Source: Euglena gracilis (Eukaryota; Euglenida; Euglenophyceae; Euglenales). From it: a stretch of 64,000 bases of DNA. Position 1 is the stretch's first letter, and the number at the start of each line of letters is the position of its first letter. The position numbers and the translations under genes are program-made. This document shows positions 1 to 10,180 of the stretch, piece by piece. The notes beneath the pieces are model-generated. The model was not told the DNA's origin and did no database searches. It worked only from the letters and a program-made list of their open reading frames with translations. The DNA lies in NCBI GenBank assembly GCA_039621445.1, contig CP154956.1:72875899-72939898 (forward strand), read 5' to 3'.

Positions 1-362
1 ATGCGATTCGCGCGATACGCGCAATTTATTCTAGGAAGTCCTCCATAGGCCAAAAGGCCGACTCTGATATGGAGTAGGGGAGCCCGAGGTCTGAGGGCAC
101 GGACCTCTGGGCTGATGAACAGATGGAGGTAGGAACTGAACCCCCCTGCCGCCTCTGCCCATCGGTCTTTTTGGTCGGTACCCGGAAAATTTTCGGGTCC
201 CCACTCCCCGCGCCAAATTTTAGCTTGGAATGTTGAGCAAAGTAAGCAAATGGTCATGGAACAGTTGGCGCGATAACAATTTTACACCCGACCCTTCTCT
301 GCGTACCCCCCATAGAACTTTTGGTCCAAGCGAAAATCAAAACTCAAAATGTTTGTGCACAA
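1..362 (+). other. Left edge of decayed Ty3/gypsy element, no recognisable domain
   Basis: This stretch precedes the protease of the Ty3-type element. No zinc knuckle (CCHC) or other gag motif is visible in any frame. It contains short palindromic words like those further right (for example GGCCAAAAGGCC near 49). It probably holds the gag-pol junction of an element whose 5' LTR and gag lie outside the window; that is inference from position only. Confidence 0.3.
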
Positions 363-680
363 GCCAAAATTTTAGTCGACACAGGGTGTCAAATCCCCCG
401 TCTTTTCCACAAAGGATTTATTCCCACACCCCTCTTGGTTCATGCCAAGAATCCCATCAAAAATTATGACGGAAGACAACAGCCCCATGTGCGGTGGTGA
501 CTTGGGATGCATTTTGGACATAGTCCTCCCCATTATCCCGAAGCACCACACACACACCCCACAATTCCAAAATTTTCTGGGTTCTTGGGCATTCGAGGCG
601 AATATCGCCGGTTCTGATGTCTTACTGGGTTTTCCATTCCTACGACAACACCGATTGGTGGTGGATTGTCCTTCGCACGG
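363..680 (+). pseudogene. Retropepsin (aspartic protease) of Ty3/gypsy element, frameshifted
   Basis: Frame 3 from 363 reads AKILVDTGCQIPRLFHKGF, the DTG active-site motif of retropepsins, and ends at a stop near 491. The C-terminal protease signature, DVLLGFPFLRQHRLVVD, lies at about 616-666 in frame 1. The enzyme would process the gag-pol polyprotein. A frame change is needed between the two halves, so this copy is broken. Placement directly upstream of RT (with an insertion between) is normal for Ty3/gypsy pol. Family assignment is secure; function is not retained. Confidence 0.75.
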
Positions 681-1592
681 TTTGCGCACTAACCCCCGCA
701 CACACACCAAACCCCCAAACTTGTTCCCCGTGACGTCACCCAGGACGTCCCCACGCATTTTCACAACGTTTTCCACAACCAAAACACCTTTTCCTACCTT
801 AGGGGTAAAGAGAAAGCTGCCGCCCTACCCACCGCACTTTTACCGCTCGTTTCCCATGCGGTAGGGAAAGCCAGTAGCTTAACCCCGCACGTTTCTCTGG
901 GTTCCCAGGCGAGAGCCCAAAGGCCTGAAGTTATAACGGAGTCGAGTAGCCGCCCAGCTGCACAACTTTTTCGTTTTCCACCAGGTGTGTCGATTACAGA
1001 CACCCCTGTACACCCCCCAGCAGCTACCCCAACCGACACCAACTTATGCACTGACACCCACACAATCGAGCACCACATGCACCGACCCTCCTACCAACGC
1101 GCTCACTGTCGGAGAATCTCCGCTTACCATGATTTTGATTGTGGATGTCTAGTTGAATCTTCCAAACTAATCCGATTGGATCCCGCAACCAGGAATGTTT
1201 CTCCACCTGCACTTGGTAGTGGTACCTATATACTTGGTAATGGTACAACCGGTACGGATTTAATAGATAACCAACAGGTACATAGCCTTGGTACAATGGG
1301 TGATACACCCAACAATACACTTAGTAGTTGTTCACATCCCACACTTACACGTGGAAGTTTTTCGCACTTCGCGAATGTGAATCAAGCACTACAGTGCAAA
1401 GGCACAGCCTCCCTTTTCGGATTTGCGCATAGCGCTCCCAATGCGCCTATGGCGCTCTCCAACACCCCCGCGCATATCGCGTTTGCCGCACATAGTGCGA
1501 ATCACGCGCATAACGCGCATTCCGCGCTATCGCGCATCACCGATGACTGGGTATATGCGCAACCCACCCATGCCCCGCCTGGATCGAGTCCT
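681..1592 (+). pseudogene. Ty3 element spacer ORF between protease and Dam-like segment
   Basis: An open frame from 987 runs without stops to the LTR insertion at 1593 and, in the same frame, resumes at 4475 on the other side. It is Thr/Ala/His-rich and contains repeated CGCGC-type palindromic words (1425-1560). No domain is recognised. Family elements usually have only a short linker here. The uninterrupted frame across the insertion supports the insertion boundaries given below. Confidence 0.4.
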
Positions 1593-1786
1593 TGTTCTGA
1601 GTGTCTTTTCAGGAAATTCCTTCGCCACTGGCTTTTTATTGAACTTATCTTAGTTTTTCAGGCAAGCAAGACCAAATCCAGACTTCTGAGGCATTGTGTA
1701 CAGTTTGATTGCTCCCTACAGAAATGAATTAGGAGCACCTATTTTTCGCTATTCCTACTGTGTCTTTTGCCAGCCGCCCTCCCACA
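1593..1786 (-). repeat. LTR copy 1 (3' LTR in element orientation)
   Basis: This 194-bp direct repeat begins TGTTCTGAGTG and ends CCCTCCCACA on the plus strand. It is flanked on the left by the target duplication TCCT. It matches the repeats at 3302 and 4277 base for base as far as I compared. Confidence 0.85.
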
Positions 1787-2619
1787 CACCCCTCCCAGGC
1801 CATTGCCGACCACCTACGAAGTTAGGCGGCTGGCAATGAAACGGGAAGGTTTTTTTTTTTTTTTACGGGTGGGGGCGCTGTCCAAGGGGGGGGGGCAGTG
1901 TCCAGGGGGTACGGTACAAGAGGCCCACTTAAAGCGTAAAACAGCTGCTGCCACCAAGGCCAGTCCAGTACAACACTCCATGACCCCCCCTTGCCCACTC
2001 CTGGGCCCATTTGGGACGCCATCTGAGGAACCTGTGGTTTCCCCCCAGAAACCACAAGTTATCCCAGAAGGCCCCCCAGAAGCCCAGGCCGGCTTGGGTT
2101 GCCAAATGTGAATGCCAGGGCAGGGCCCCCTTGAAGCGGCACCCACAAAATGGCAGGGTCAGGAAACGATTTTCAAAAATCCAAAATTGACACTGAATGC
2201 CCCAATTCTCGATGCAACCCTTGTTGAGACGATTTGGTGAACTTTCTTCTGCCCAAAATTGTGTGCAGTGATCCGAGCCGAGTCAGGCACCATTGACTGC
2301 CCATAGATTTACAGCACAATTGGACAATTGATGGACATTTGGCTAGAATTGCGCAGTGTGTGGTGTGGCACAAGGGGCTGCTGGGCCCAAAAATGCTGAA
2401 GCATTTGCCTCCCAACCCATCACAGCAGTGCAAAAACTTTGGAATGGGAAATGACATGTGCAATTTTGCTGGTGTGTCCTGGGGCTACTGGGCCAAATTT
2501 GCTTTTGGAAAGTGCCTCCCAACCCATAAATGGTGTGGCAAAAGGGGCTACGAGGCCCGAACTTTCCAGCAACGGACTCCCAACCCAAACAAAAAGCACA
2601 AATGCATCAGAAAGGGGTT

Positions 2620-3297
2620 TCACTGAAATTCCGGTTCACAACTCCTCCATCCATTCTTGACATTCATTCTCCTCCATCTCCTTCTTCGAGTGGCATTGGC
2701 TGCCCAACTGGGAACAACCTTGCAGTCCTGCAGCTCACAAGGCTCATCGAGCCAACTGGCATCGAACTCTCCAGTGGACTTCACCAGCAAAGCCCATACT
2801 GGCCATTTCGTCCCCTTGCAGGGCCTGCCATCCAACTCAAAAAACCGCACTCCAGTTTCAAAGTATACCTTCTTCTCGGACAGCAGCAGCAGAGCTTGTA
2901 ACCATGATGAACTCCACCCTGGGGCTATACAGATTATGGAGCAGGGCTGCAGCACAATCTTGTAGGCAACCTCTGGCCACAAGGACCAAGGAGGATTGCA
3001 CCACAATGGCACATCCGTGGGCCAAATCTGATGCAATGAGTCTTCTTCCAGGCTGAAATACTTGTCACACCTTGAATTACTTGAGCTTGCAAAAAGATCA
3101 ATTTGGGGATCCACCCCCAATTCCTGGCAGATGTGCTTGAAATGGTGATATCGAACTGTGTAATCTTCCCTGACATACTTCCCCTGGACAGGTTCGGGAG
3201 AACCTTGACTGACAAATGTCCTCCAGTCCAGACCTTCTTGCTGCACTTCCTTCCGCTTGGCACAGCCAATGGCGCCAGACCAGGCAGCCATGTACAC
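2620..3297 (-). CDS. Dam-like methyltransferase-fold protein inside LTR element
   Basis: This 225-codon ORF starts 5 bp inside the LTR at 3302, so it begins almost at the element's 5' end. Residues around 67-75 read DPQIDLFASSSNS, followed by DKYFS, then CNPPWSLWP near residue 98, IAPGWSSSWLQALLL further on and PVWALLVKS near 165. The order D-x-FAS-x-N, NPP(W/Y) and a later P-x-W matches the phage-type Dam N6-adenine methyltransferase family, where NPPY-type motifs form the catalytic site. The rest is unrecognised. It is the only sizeable ORF of the element. NPPW instead of NPPY makes activity uncertain. It resembles the segment of the Ty3 element it interrupts. Confidence 0.6.
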   Translation of the reverse strand: MYMAAWSGAIGCAKRKEVQQEGLDWRTFVSQGSPEPVQGKYVREDYTVRYHHFKHICQELGVDPQIDLFASSSNSRCDKYFSLEEDSLHQIWPTDVPLWCNPPWSLWPEVAYKIVLQPCSIICIAPGWSSSWLQALLLLSEKKVYFETGVRFFELDGRPCKGTKWPVWALLVKSTGEFDASWLDEPCELQDCKVVPSWAANATRRRRWRRMNVKNGWRSCEPEFQ

Positions 3298-3301
3298 AAT
3301 G

Positions 3302-3495
3302 TGTTCTGAGTGTCTTTTCAGGAAATTCCTTCGCCACTGGCTTTTTATTGAACTTATCTTAGTTTTTCAGGCAAGCAAGACCAAATCCAGACTTCTGAGG
3401 CATTGTGTACAGTTTGATTGCTCCCTACAGAAATGAATTAGGAGCACCTATTTTTCGCTATTCCTACTGTGTCTTTTGCCAGCCGCCCTCCCACA
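3302..3495 (-). repeat. LTR copy 2 (shared by the two internal regions)
   Basis: This is the central 194-bp repeat, identical to copies 1 and 3 over the stretches compared. A shared middle LTR between a full and a deleted internal region is the expected product of unequal recombination or of a tandem integration. Confidence 0.85.
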
Positions 3496-3864
3496 CACCC
3501 CTCCCAGGCCATTGCCGACCACCTACGAAGTTAGGCGGCTGGCAATGAAACGGGAAGGTTTTTTTTTTTTTACGGGTGGGGGCGCTGTCCAAGGGGGGGG
3601 GCAGTGTCCAGGGGGTACGGTACAAGAGGCCCACTTAAAGCGTAAAACAGCTGCTGCCACCAAGGCCAGTCCAGTACAACACTCCATGACCCCCCCTTGC
3701 CCACTCCTGGGCCCATTTGGGACGCCATCTGAGGAACCTGTGGTTTCCCCCCAGAAACCACAAGTTATCCCAGAAGGCCCCCCAGAAGCCCAGGCCGGCT
3801 TGGGTTGCCAAATGTGAATGCCAGGGCAGGGCCCCCTTGAAGCGGCACCCACAAAATGGCAGGG

Positions 3865-4272
3865 TCAGGAAACGATTTTCAAAAATCCAAAATTGACACT
3901 GAATGCCCCAATTCTCGATGCAACCCTTGTTGAGACGATTTGGTGAACTTTCTTCTGCCCAAAATTGTGTGCAGTGATCCGAGCCGAGTCAGGCACCATT
4001 GACTGCCCATAGATTTGCAGCACAATTGGACAATTGATGGACATTTGGCTAGAATTGCGCAGTGTGTGAAGATCAATTTGGGGATCCACCCCCAATTCCT
4101 GGCAGATGTGCTTGAAATGGTGATATCGAACTGTGTAATCTTCCCTGACATACTTCCCCTGGACAGGTTCGGGAGAACCTTGACTGACAAATGTCCTCCA
4201 GTCCAGACCTTCTTGCTGCACTTCCTTCCGCTTGGCACAGCCAATGGCGCCAGACCAGGCAGCCATGTACAC
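3865..4272 (-). pseudogene. Truncated second copy of the Dam-like ORF
   Basis: The first 68 codons equal the full ORF at 2620-3297 up to DPQIDL. The sequence then jumps at 4069/4068 into DNA that in the full copy lies 731 bp away, adding an unrelated tail. The NPPW motif is lost, so no enzyme function is expected. The deletion edges (GTGTGTG / AAGATCA) show no long direct repeat. Confidence 0.75.
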
Positions 4273-4276
4273 AATG

Positions 4277-4470
4277 TGTTCTGAGTGTCTTTTCAGGAAA
4301 TTCCTTCGCCACTGGCTTTTTATTGAACTTATCTTAGTTTTTCAGGCAAGCAAGACCAAATCCAGACTTCTGAGGCATTGTGTACAGTTTGATTGCTCCC
4401 TACAGAAATGAATTAGGAGCACCTATTTTTCGCTATTCCTACTGTGTCTTTTGCCAGCCGCCCTCCCACA
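4277..4470 (-). repeat. LTR copy 3 (5' LTR in element orientation)
   Basis: This 194-bp repeat ends CCCTCCCACA at 4470 and is followed by TCCT, the right-hand copy of the target duplication. Confidence 0.85.
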
Positions 4471-4474
4471 TCCT

Positions 4475-4896
4475 ATGGACATGTGTGTGGATGATTCACA
4501 ATTCCGTTGTTCTGTGTTACAGCGTTTTCCCCCCCTTCAGGATGTTGAGCAGATCTCCAAGTACACCAAGGAGACCTGGAATGCTTTTCAGTTTGGTCAA
4601 TATCGAATTTTGAAACATTGGTTTTCAAAAATCGCCGATATGGCGGATTCCTTTGATTTGACCTTAGAAATTGATGCATTCTCTTCCAACGCGCATTCGT
4701 GATTACCGCGATATTGGTCGCAACATTCTAACGCTTTGACAAGTTTCGGGGAGACGCTATCCTATGGATGCACCCCCCCCTATAACTTTTCCCGCTTGTT
4801 GTAGATAAGATTTTCCAGGATCAAGCGCGAGGCACATTACTTGTTCCTGTGAATCCTGAAGCGGAATGGTTTTAAAATTTGACTTATGTCACATTC
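4475..4896 (+). pseudogene. Dam-like segment of the Ty3 element, between protease and RT
   Basis: The frame interrupted at 1593 resumes here. It reads LEIDAFSSNAHS near 4668-4700, then after a TGA LPRYWSQHSNAL, GCTPPYNF near 4770-4790 and, one frame over, GTLLVPVNPEAEWF ending about 4874. The order DAF-S-S-N, TPPY and VP-x-W follows the Dam-type pattern also seen in the DIRS elements of this window. A stop and a frameshift break it. A segment of this kind between protease and RT is not standard for Ty3/gypsy elements. Assignment is by motif order only. Confidence 0.5.
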
Positions 4897-5224
4897 TATT
4901 CGTGGGACCTACCAAACGAATGATGACTATTTGAGGATTTCCGTGAAGTGGCATTACCACCTTTCCAAGAAAACATTTTTTTGTGTTGTTTCTTTGATGC
5001 TTTCAATGTCTCTCAATCTCCACCCCTGAATGTTAGTGTGTTGGATCATACCAACCACGAAGGAGCCGATACGGCTTTTCTCCATAGTGCCGAGAGGCAT
5101 CACCGTTCTGCCCCCCCCTATGGTTGATATGACCCATAAACAGGTTTCCGCTGTCATTGAACGTGCAGGACAGCACCCCAATTCAGCAGAATTTTGTACG
5201 CGCATCAGTCGCTAATTTTCTGGT

Positions 5225-6078
5225 GTTTTAGAAAATCCTGTTTACGCTTGCGATATAGATCCCGCTATTCGCGGACCTTTTGGTGATTGTAAAATTGAGC
5301 TTAAGGAAGGCGCAAAGCCAATGCATCAGACATTTTTCCGTTGTTCAGGAGAAAGAGAGATAGCTCTCAATGAAATCATTGAAAAGCTCATAGAGCGGAA
5401 GTGGATCATCCCTTCCAAAAGTGAATGGACCTCCCAAGCATTTGTGGTTCCTAAGCCCCCAGACCCATCAGGTCAGAAAAAGTGGAGGCTAGTACTGGAT
5501 TATCGGTACTTAAATTCACAAACTAAGGATGACCCATTTCCGCTACCTCTAAAAAGGACCTCATCACAAAACAAGCGGATAACCGCTTGGGGTCAATTTT
5601 CGACCTGGAGGATGGTTTCCACCAAATGCATCTGGATCCCGATTCTCAAGCCTATACAGCTTTTGTAACATCCAGAGGTGTTTACCAATGGACGGTTTTA
5701 CCAACGGGTGTTAAGAATGTACCAGCAATGTTTCAGCGCATGATCCAATGAGTCTTACGAGATTTACCGTTTGCGCTGGTGTACATTGATGATGTTTTGG
5801 TTGGTACCCCCTCTCCTTCGGCGAATACACGCGAGAATATTCTCGACATTCACTATCCTGATGTTCGCGCGGTATTAGCCGCATTTCTCAGGCACAGACT
5901 TTTTGTCAAAGGAGCTAAAATGCACTTATTTCGCGAAACGATAAAGTTTGGCGGTCACATTCTTAATAATGGCCAACGCCGAGCGGCGCCTAGCAAACTA
6001 GAGGCCATTAAGAAATGGACAGCTGAGGTCATCAAGACCGTCACCCATTTGAAAGGATTTTTGGGATTAGCCCAATAA
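5225..6078 (+). pseudogene. Ty3/gypsy reverse transcriptase, frameshifted
   Basis: The classical RT order is readable: GDCKIELKEGAKPMHQTFFR before RT, KWIIPSKSEWTSQAFVVPKP and WRLVLDYRYLN (frame 2, to about 5560), FDLEDGFHQMHLDPDSQ (frame 1, near 5600), the catalytic YIDDVLVG at 5782-5805, and HLKGFLGLAQ at the thumb end. A frame change near 5560-5600, a TGA near 5749 and a TAA at 6076 disable it. RT would copy element RNA into DNA in cytoplasmic particles. Confidence 0.85.
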
Positions 6079-6090
6079 TACGCGATTTAC

Positions 6091-6519
6091 ATGAAAGATT
6101 TGGTTAAAATCGCGGTACCTCTAACGAGGCAGCTCAAAAATCGCGCACCCGAAAATACAAAAATCAAATGGGACGCAGATATGCGTGAAGCTCTAGAGAG
6201 CATTAAAAAGCTAATGCTTGAAAACGTCGTACTTGACATCGCGGATCCCTACAAGCCTTATGTGCTAGAAGTCGATAGCAGCGATTATGCTGTACGCGGT
6301 GTTCTAAGCCAGGATAACGCGGCTAACGAATTACGCCCTGTAGCATTTTTCAGTAGAAAGCTACAAGGTGAACATGGCAAAGGCCAAGTCAAATGGAGTA
6401 TCCGTGAGAAGGAGACGTACACAATCGTGCTTATTTTGCAAAAATTCCGTAGTTGGGTCGCCAGTTCCTTGGTGCAAATACTAGTGTTGACTGACCATGA
6501 GAGTCTTCAACACTGGTAA
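6091..6519 (+). pseudogene. Ty3/gypsy RNase H domain
   Basis: Same frame as the RT C-terminal part. It contains PYVLEVDSSDYAVRGVLSQD (first catalytic Asp region) and ends with LTDHESLQHW at 6486-6516, the conserved TDH-x-SL motif. A TAA at 6517 replaces an internal codon; the frame continues beyond it. The domain degrades the RNA strand of the hybrid. It is intact apart from the bounding stops. Confidence 0.8.
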
Positions 6520-6540
6520 ACCGAGGATCTGAACAAAGCT

Positions 6541-7055
6541 ATGTCTTCTGTAGGCCGAAGATGCAGATGGCATGAATTTTTGAGCCAATTCAACCTAGTG
6601 GTTGTATATACCCCTGGCCATACACAGAAAGTAGCAGACCCGCTCAGTCGAGAACCCTGGCATTACCCCGGTAACCCGGATGAAGGTGATGCCACCTTTC
6701 ATGGCAGCCAAGAGGCTGATGAATATGCACGTCGATATGACGCAGCAGACGATATGTTGGATTCTTTTCCCGTTTCATCGATTTTTCGTTCGTTGCCAGT
6801 CTCTCCTATACGGGGGAGAAGGCGACGAGGCCGCACACCTGGCCCCCGTCGAATTACGCGACCTCAATGTCCTTCCCCCCTCTTCCTTCGCGAATGGGAT
6901 TATTCCCATGACCCTGTATATAGCACGATAGTGCACAGACTGCGCAATTGCGAGGTTGTACATAATTATTCCCTTTCCCCTTTACGGTTGGTTTCCCGCG
7001 ATGATGCGGGATATAAATATTGCATACCCCGTGACTTGGTTGATGAAGTACTTTA
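6541..7055 (+). pseudogene. RNase H tail and start of integrase zinc-binding region
   Basis: It begins RWHEFLSQFNLVVVYTPG..ADPLSR, the usual end of the Ty3 RNase H connection, followed by an acidic and Arg/Pro-rich spacer. It leads into the integrase HHCC region, whose NQGHPGAPKL and CLQISQRCQIC parts lie at 7063-7190 in the same frame after a TAA at about 7054. It is thus a continuation of pol, separated only by stop codons. Confidence 0.75.
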
Positions 7056-7967
7056 ATGTTATCACAACCAAGGTCACCCTGGGGCCCCCAAACTTCTTTC
7101 TTTGGTGGGTCGCAGGTATTGTACAACCCTGAAGGAAAAAGATTTGCATTCGCGCTGCTTGCAAATTTCGCAACGGTGCCAAATTTGTCAAGCGGTGAAA
7201 CCGCGCAGAGGTACCCCCCTGGTACGCTTGATTTTTTCCCTGTACCCCCTGACATTTTTACGTCCCTCTGCATGGATCTTCTGGAATTAGAACCTTGCAA
7301 AGGATCAGACGGCAAAATTTACAATTATGTTTTCGTTGTCGTCTGCCGGTTGAGTGGTTACATAGTAGCCATTCCATGCCAAAAGGCAGGGTTGACCGCG
7401 CAAATTTTAGCGCAGATTTTTATGGTGAAGTGTGTCTGCCTAATTGGCTTGCCGAATGAGATTGTCAGTGATCAAGATCATTTGATCTCTTCCCGATTCT
7501 TCACAACCCTATGTGGTTTACTGGGAATAGAACAGCATTTTTCCATTATATATCGCCCGAAAGGCAATGGCCGCGCCGAGGCAGCAGTGAAGGCTGTTGT
7601 AAATATGCTCCGCCTCTCACTGGCTGACTCGCGCCAGGCCTGGGTCCAGATTTTGCCATGGTACCTCTTTTATATAAACACCCTACCGGGTTTAGTTTTG
7701 CCGCACTCCCCATATAAAATTGTTTTTGGGCGAGACCTGCCAGCGGTTGGTGATATACCATCAGAGAGACCAGCTCGAAGTAGCGTAACCTGTGAGACAT
7801 GGTTCTCTGAAGTACAGTCTCTCAGAACTACTGTTCAGAAACGCATTACTGATACCCATTCTCAAAGAGAAATAATTTTTTGCAAGAATTCAAATCTCCT
7901 GGCTATAATGCTGGTGATCGTGTACGGGTTCGGAATAGCCGAATCCGTATGCAAGCTTCCAAGCTAG
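7056..7967 (+). pseudogene. Ty3/gypsy integrase core
   Basis: Frame 3 carries the retroviral-type DDE core: DLLELEPCKGSDGKIYNY (first Asp near 7275), PNEIVSDQDHLISSRF (second Asp near 7470) and PKGNGRAEAAVKAV (Glu near 7579), then the conserved PHSPYKIVFGRDLP. The zinc-binding half is in frame 1, so a frame change is needed near 7200-7230. Integrase would insert the cDNA into host chromatin. Confidence 0.85.
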
Positions 7968-8029
7968 ACCCCCTCTGGCTCGGGCCCTGTTAAATTCTCG
8001 AACGCGTTGGTAACAGTGGCCGCTATAGG

Positions 8030-8347
8030 GTGGCACTGCTCAACGGGATCGAGGATGTTCACATGGATGATTTCAAGCCATATCTTTCCCCGCCTAATGG
8101 CAAAGCACTACCGTGCCTTTATTTCAAGCCCCGTTCCAAGTTACCCGAAACGGATGATTTTGTGGTAGACAAAATTCTCGATCACAAAATTGATCGGGGA
8201 GTCCATTACTGGAAGGTCAGGTGGAAAGGCTATGGGCCAGAGAAGGACACCTGGGAGCCAGCCTCCAGTTTAATTGGTTATGTCCAACAGGACTGGAAGC
8301 TGTGGAATGAAAAAAATAACATAGAAATTTCTGTGAGTAATTTTTGA
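8030..8347 (+). CDS. Chromodomain at integrase C-terminus
   Basis: The frame contains DDFVVDKILDHKIDRGVHYW and KVRWKGYGPEKDTWEP at about 8153-8260, a textbook chromodomain (aromatic residues Y, W, W). Chromoviruses carry this fused to integrase, where it guides insertion toward modified histone H3. The domain itself is unbroken and ends at TGA 8345-8347, the end of pol. It defines the element as chromovirus-like. Confidence 0.85.
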   Translation: MALLNGIEDVHMDDFKPYLSPPNGKALPCLYFKPRSKLPETDDFVVDKILDHKIDRGVHYWKVRWKGYGPEKDTWEPASSLIGYVQQDWKLWNEKNNIEISVSNF

Positions 8348-8466
8348 AATCGGCCTATAGGCCTTTTCCTCCCCTCTCTGTGTTTTTTCTCCCAACCCCA
8401 ATTCATTTCTCTCTTCTTTTTCTACAGCTCATAAAGCTACCTTTTTTTGTGTTTGTCCCCGCGACA

Positions 8467-9311
8467 ATGCAAGACCAAGGGCGCGGCCCAGGCCCGCCCC
8501 CTATACAGTATGCTCTCCCTCCCTACCCCCCACACGCCTATGCGGCGGCCCCACCAGCCCAAGGGCCGCCCGCATATGCGGTATATCAACCCCCTCCAGC
8601 GGCTTATGCGGCTCAGGCACAAATGCCACCCCCCCCCCTCAAATGGTTCAGGCACAAATGCCATACCCCTCTCAGTCCCATATGTCAGCCCCCTCTCATG
8701 CACAAATGCCACCCCCCCCCTCAAATGGTTCAGGCACAAATGCCATACCCCTCACAGTCAGATATGTCATCCCCCTCTCAGGCACAAATGCCGCCCCCCT
8801 CTCAGGCGCAACCGCCACCAGTCGCTCATGCGGCCCCGTGCCAATGGGTGCTGCATATGCGGCACAGCCTCAACACGCATATCAAGTTCCAATGGAACAA
8901 TCACACCCTCAGCAGGTACACCAAGTTTCAATGGAATAACAACAGTATGCGAGGCAGGGACACGCACCCCAAATGGAGCAGGCGCATTACGCCATGCCTG
9001 GTCCCTCACCTCCCATCCTGTATACACCACAGTACGTTATGACTCAACAACCCCAAACACAACCCCAATCTCAACCCGTACAGGGTGTCCCGTACCAGGT
9101 ACACGCCTTACAGGCGATGCCCCCTCCTGCTGCTCAACCCGGTCGGGAGCCTGCGGCTCAGACTGCAGTCAGCAGCAGTAGTATATCCGCTTATGCGATC
9201 CCTGCGGCGCATGAGACGCCCCAGCCAGCACCAACAGTGCCATACCCCGCATTCACCGCAGAATTGGTGAATCTCGCAGAGAAAAACTCTGCGGACTGCC
9301 CTGCGCGTTAG
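8467..9311 (+). CDS. Pro/Ala/Gln-rich ORF behind integrase, unrecognised
   Basis: A start at 8467 (MQDQGRGPGPPP) follows a pyrimidine tract ending TTTTTCTACAG at 8427, which looks like a 3' splice site. The product is low-complexity (PPHAYAAAPPAQGPPAY, repeated AQMPPP units at 8615-8810). One frame change near 8,950 is needed to continue to 9311. No domain is recognised. The position 3' of pol is where some Ty3-type elements carry an extra gene, but nothing here resembles an envelope protein (no signal peptide or membrane helix). Confidence 0.35.
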
Positions 9312-9342
9312 CGCACTCGAAAGAGCAGACCCCTCCTTACAA

Positions 9343-10032
9343 GTGATGTGGGATACCCACTGTCGTCAGATTTTGGGCCTGGCCAATAGGCCTATTGCAC
9401 AATGGTGCGCTTGTGGCCAAACTCTGATGACAGGGAAAGTGTACTTCGTGCCCGGGGAATATCCCCCTGATGTCAGCATGCGTACACTGGGTATCCAGGT
9501 ACCGCCGATGCCGCGGATTCGTCATCACACAGGTGCATTCACCGAATACATGCGGGAGCATAGCCCCCCAGTGGCGGAAAGCGAAGCGGGAGATATCCCA
9601 GCACCAATGGTGCAGCCATCGCGAATTTTTCGTGATACCCAGTCCCCTCCTCGTATGCCAAGACCACCACCACCCGAATATCGGGAACCCCAAACGCAAT
9701 ATGCGTATCAGCCAACGGCGCAACCGTCAACGGCACTACCACCATTTCCATTTCCAGCACATCTGGTAGCTGGAAGTCAGCTGCCCCCACAACGTGATCA
9801 GCCGGTGGCTCAGGAGCCTGGATCCTGGGCTGAGGATGTGGAGCAGACCGAGGCCGAAGGCCGTATGGCTGTGGAAGAGGATGTACCAACGGTACATATG
9901 AACCCCTTCCAGAACCCCGCTTCACATCACCTCAGCAAGCCATCCAGTACTACCAATCCCTGGAACAGCTCCAGGGCCCACAGTCTGCAGAACGCAGATA
10001 TGCGTCACAGCCATACAGGTAGGCAGACCTAG
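9343..10032 (+). CDS. Unrecognised Pro-rich ORF, 229 aa
   Basis: Begins MMWDTHCRQILGLANRPIAQ and holds a CACG pair near the start, then a long Pro/Gln/Glu-rich tail. It sits between two other Pro-rich frames and may be part of one longer, frameshifted gene running 8467-11,932. No family is recognised. The DNA contains the 14-bp palindrome CAATAGGCCTATTG at 9384-9397. Confidence 0.35.
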   Translation: MMWDTHCRQILGLANRPIAQWCACGQTLMTGKVYFVPGEYPPDVSMRTLGIQVPPMPRIRHHTGAFTEYMREHSPPVAESEAGDIPAPMVQPSRIFRDTQSPPRMPRPPPPEYREPQTQYAYQPTAQPSTALPPFPFPAHLVAGSQLPPQRDQPVAQEPGSWAEDVEQTEAEGRMAVEEDVPTVHMNPFQNPASHHLSKPSSTTNPWNSSRAHSLQNADMRHSHTGRQT

Positions 10033-10180
10033 GGAAACGTGGTAGACCAGAATCTTCATCCCCAATGGGGAGACCAAAAGCCCCGGCCCCAGCCCCAGCC
10101 ATACAGGCTACCCGTGCACAGCACGTCGGGCATCGGGTGGCCAACAGGCCGCACCCCCTCCCGTACCCGTACCGTTTGCC

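Larger units (their letters stand above)
1593..4470 (-). mobile_element. LTR-flanked nonautonomous element, tandem full and deleted copies
   Basis: Three direct repeats of exactly 194 bp (TG...CA ends) bracket two internal regions: a full one (1787-3301) and a copy missing 731 bp (3496-4276; the missing part equals 2363-3093). Flanks show a 4-bp target duplication TCCT (1589-1592 and 4471-4474). On the minus strand a purine-rich GGGAGGGG precedes the LTR at 1787, as expected of a polypurine tract, so the element reads on the minus strand. No RT, integrase or protease is present, so mobility would need enzymes in trans. Copies are nearly identical (one A/G difference near 2307/4012 and homopolymer length), which means recent. 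It sits inside the Ty3 pol region. Confidence 0.8.

Noticed and set aside
5240-7060. Reassigned stop codons in Ty3 pol
   Set aside because: TAA and TGA replace different residues and frameshifts are also present, so simple decay explains them.
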